A stretch of 64,000 bases of DNA from Clostridiales bacterium (GTDB lineage Bacteria > Bacillota > Clostridia > Oscillospirales > Acutalibacteraceae): assembly GCA_019416455.1 (NCBI GenBank), contig DXXG01000027.1, positions 124,001-188,000 on the forward strand, read 5' to 3'. Positions 63,934 to 64,000 of the stretch are shown piece by piece. A program made the translations under genes and the position numbers. The notes under the pieces are model-generated. The model worked only from the letters and a program-made list of their open reading frames with translations. It was not told the DNA's origin and did not search any database. Position 1 is the first letter of the stretch; the number at the start of each line of letters is the position of its first letter.

Positions 63934-64000
63934 TTAAGCCTCCTTCTTTGGAAAACGATCGCCGGCCACCACGTTGACCACACCTTCCAGATCCATGGCA
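63934..64000 (-). CDS. C-terminus of an unidentified gene (partial)
   Basis: Minus-strand frame that runs off the window edge and ends ...AMDLEGVVNVVAGDRFPKKEA before a TAA at 63936-63934. Too short to assign. It lies 45 bases upstream of the ComFB-domain gene on the same strand, so both may form an operon. Confidence 0.4.
   Translation of the reverse strand, partial: AMDLEGVVNVVAGDRFPKKEA

Overview
The window looks like chromosome from a GC-rich, spore-forming, flagellated, anaerobic member of the Clostridia, most like the Oscillospiraceae/Ruminococcaceae. This is inferred from gene content: spoIIQ and spoIIID, a Firmicutes-type lexA with a GAAC/GTTC-like SOS box, FliY instead of plain FliN, CheC/CheD/CheV, [FeFe]-hydrogenase maturation genes, a YesM/YesN plus Lpl-type ABC locus, and SLH-domain surface proteins. 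No rRNA, tRNA, CRISPR array, integrase or transposase was recognised.

Layout. 1-2645: end of tcdA, then folP-folB-folK and a small P-loop kinase. 2870-8639: CPA2 antiporter, short-chain dehydrogenase, an unknown exported/membrane protein followed by mtnN and a cyclase-family hydrolase, and a GNAT acetyltransferase. 8679-10773: GntR(YtrA)-ATPase-permease operon with a clear operator and promoter. 10885-12154: flavodoxin and lexA with its SOS box. 12250-13681: a candidate small RNA, spoIIQ and convergent spoIIID. 13803-20639: S9 peptidase, SLH/L,D-transpeptidase, glycerol-3-phosphate dehydrogenase family protein, a PRTase-like protein and a small membrane protein. 20912-27989: an Lpl-type carbohydrate or oligosaccharide ABC importer divergent from its YesM/YesN-type two-component system. 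28051-32721: hydrogenase maturation operon (TM1266-like gene, hydE, hydG, hydF) behind a leader that contains an intrinsic terminator. 32722-33394: AT-rich regulatory stretch. 33395-61770: one long flagellar/chemotaxis operon from flgB to a methyl-accepting chemotaxis protein. 61859-64000: an EFR1-type flavodoxin/ferredoxin protein, a repeat-rich ComFB-domain protein and the tail of an unidentified gene.

How the genes work together. The flagellar operon encodes rod, MS ring, C ring, export gate, hook, stator, the flagellar sigma factor and part of the chemotaxis system. fliL, flhF and flhG are absent from their usual places, and cheA, cheW, cheR, cheB and flagellin are not in the window. The hyd genes assemble the hydrogenase H-cluster, but no hydrogenase structural gene is present. 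The Lpl-type importer is probably controlled by the adjacent YesM/YesN pair through repeated CCGACTTT-like sites in the divergent promoter region.

The most unusual signals are: a FliY whose linker carries three FliM-like CheY-binding peptides (LSQEEIEKLL or close) and which lacks the normal N-terminal copy; a dispersed structured repeat that forms the 5' end of both the lexA and gpsA-like transcripts and recurs between hydG and hydF; a terminator-containing leader with a duplicated AAAACAGGA loop motif ahead of the hyd operon; a possible small RNA between lexA and spoIIQ; and a ComFB-domain protein with an acidic repeat tail next to the flagellar locus.
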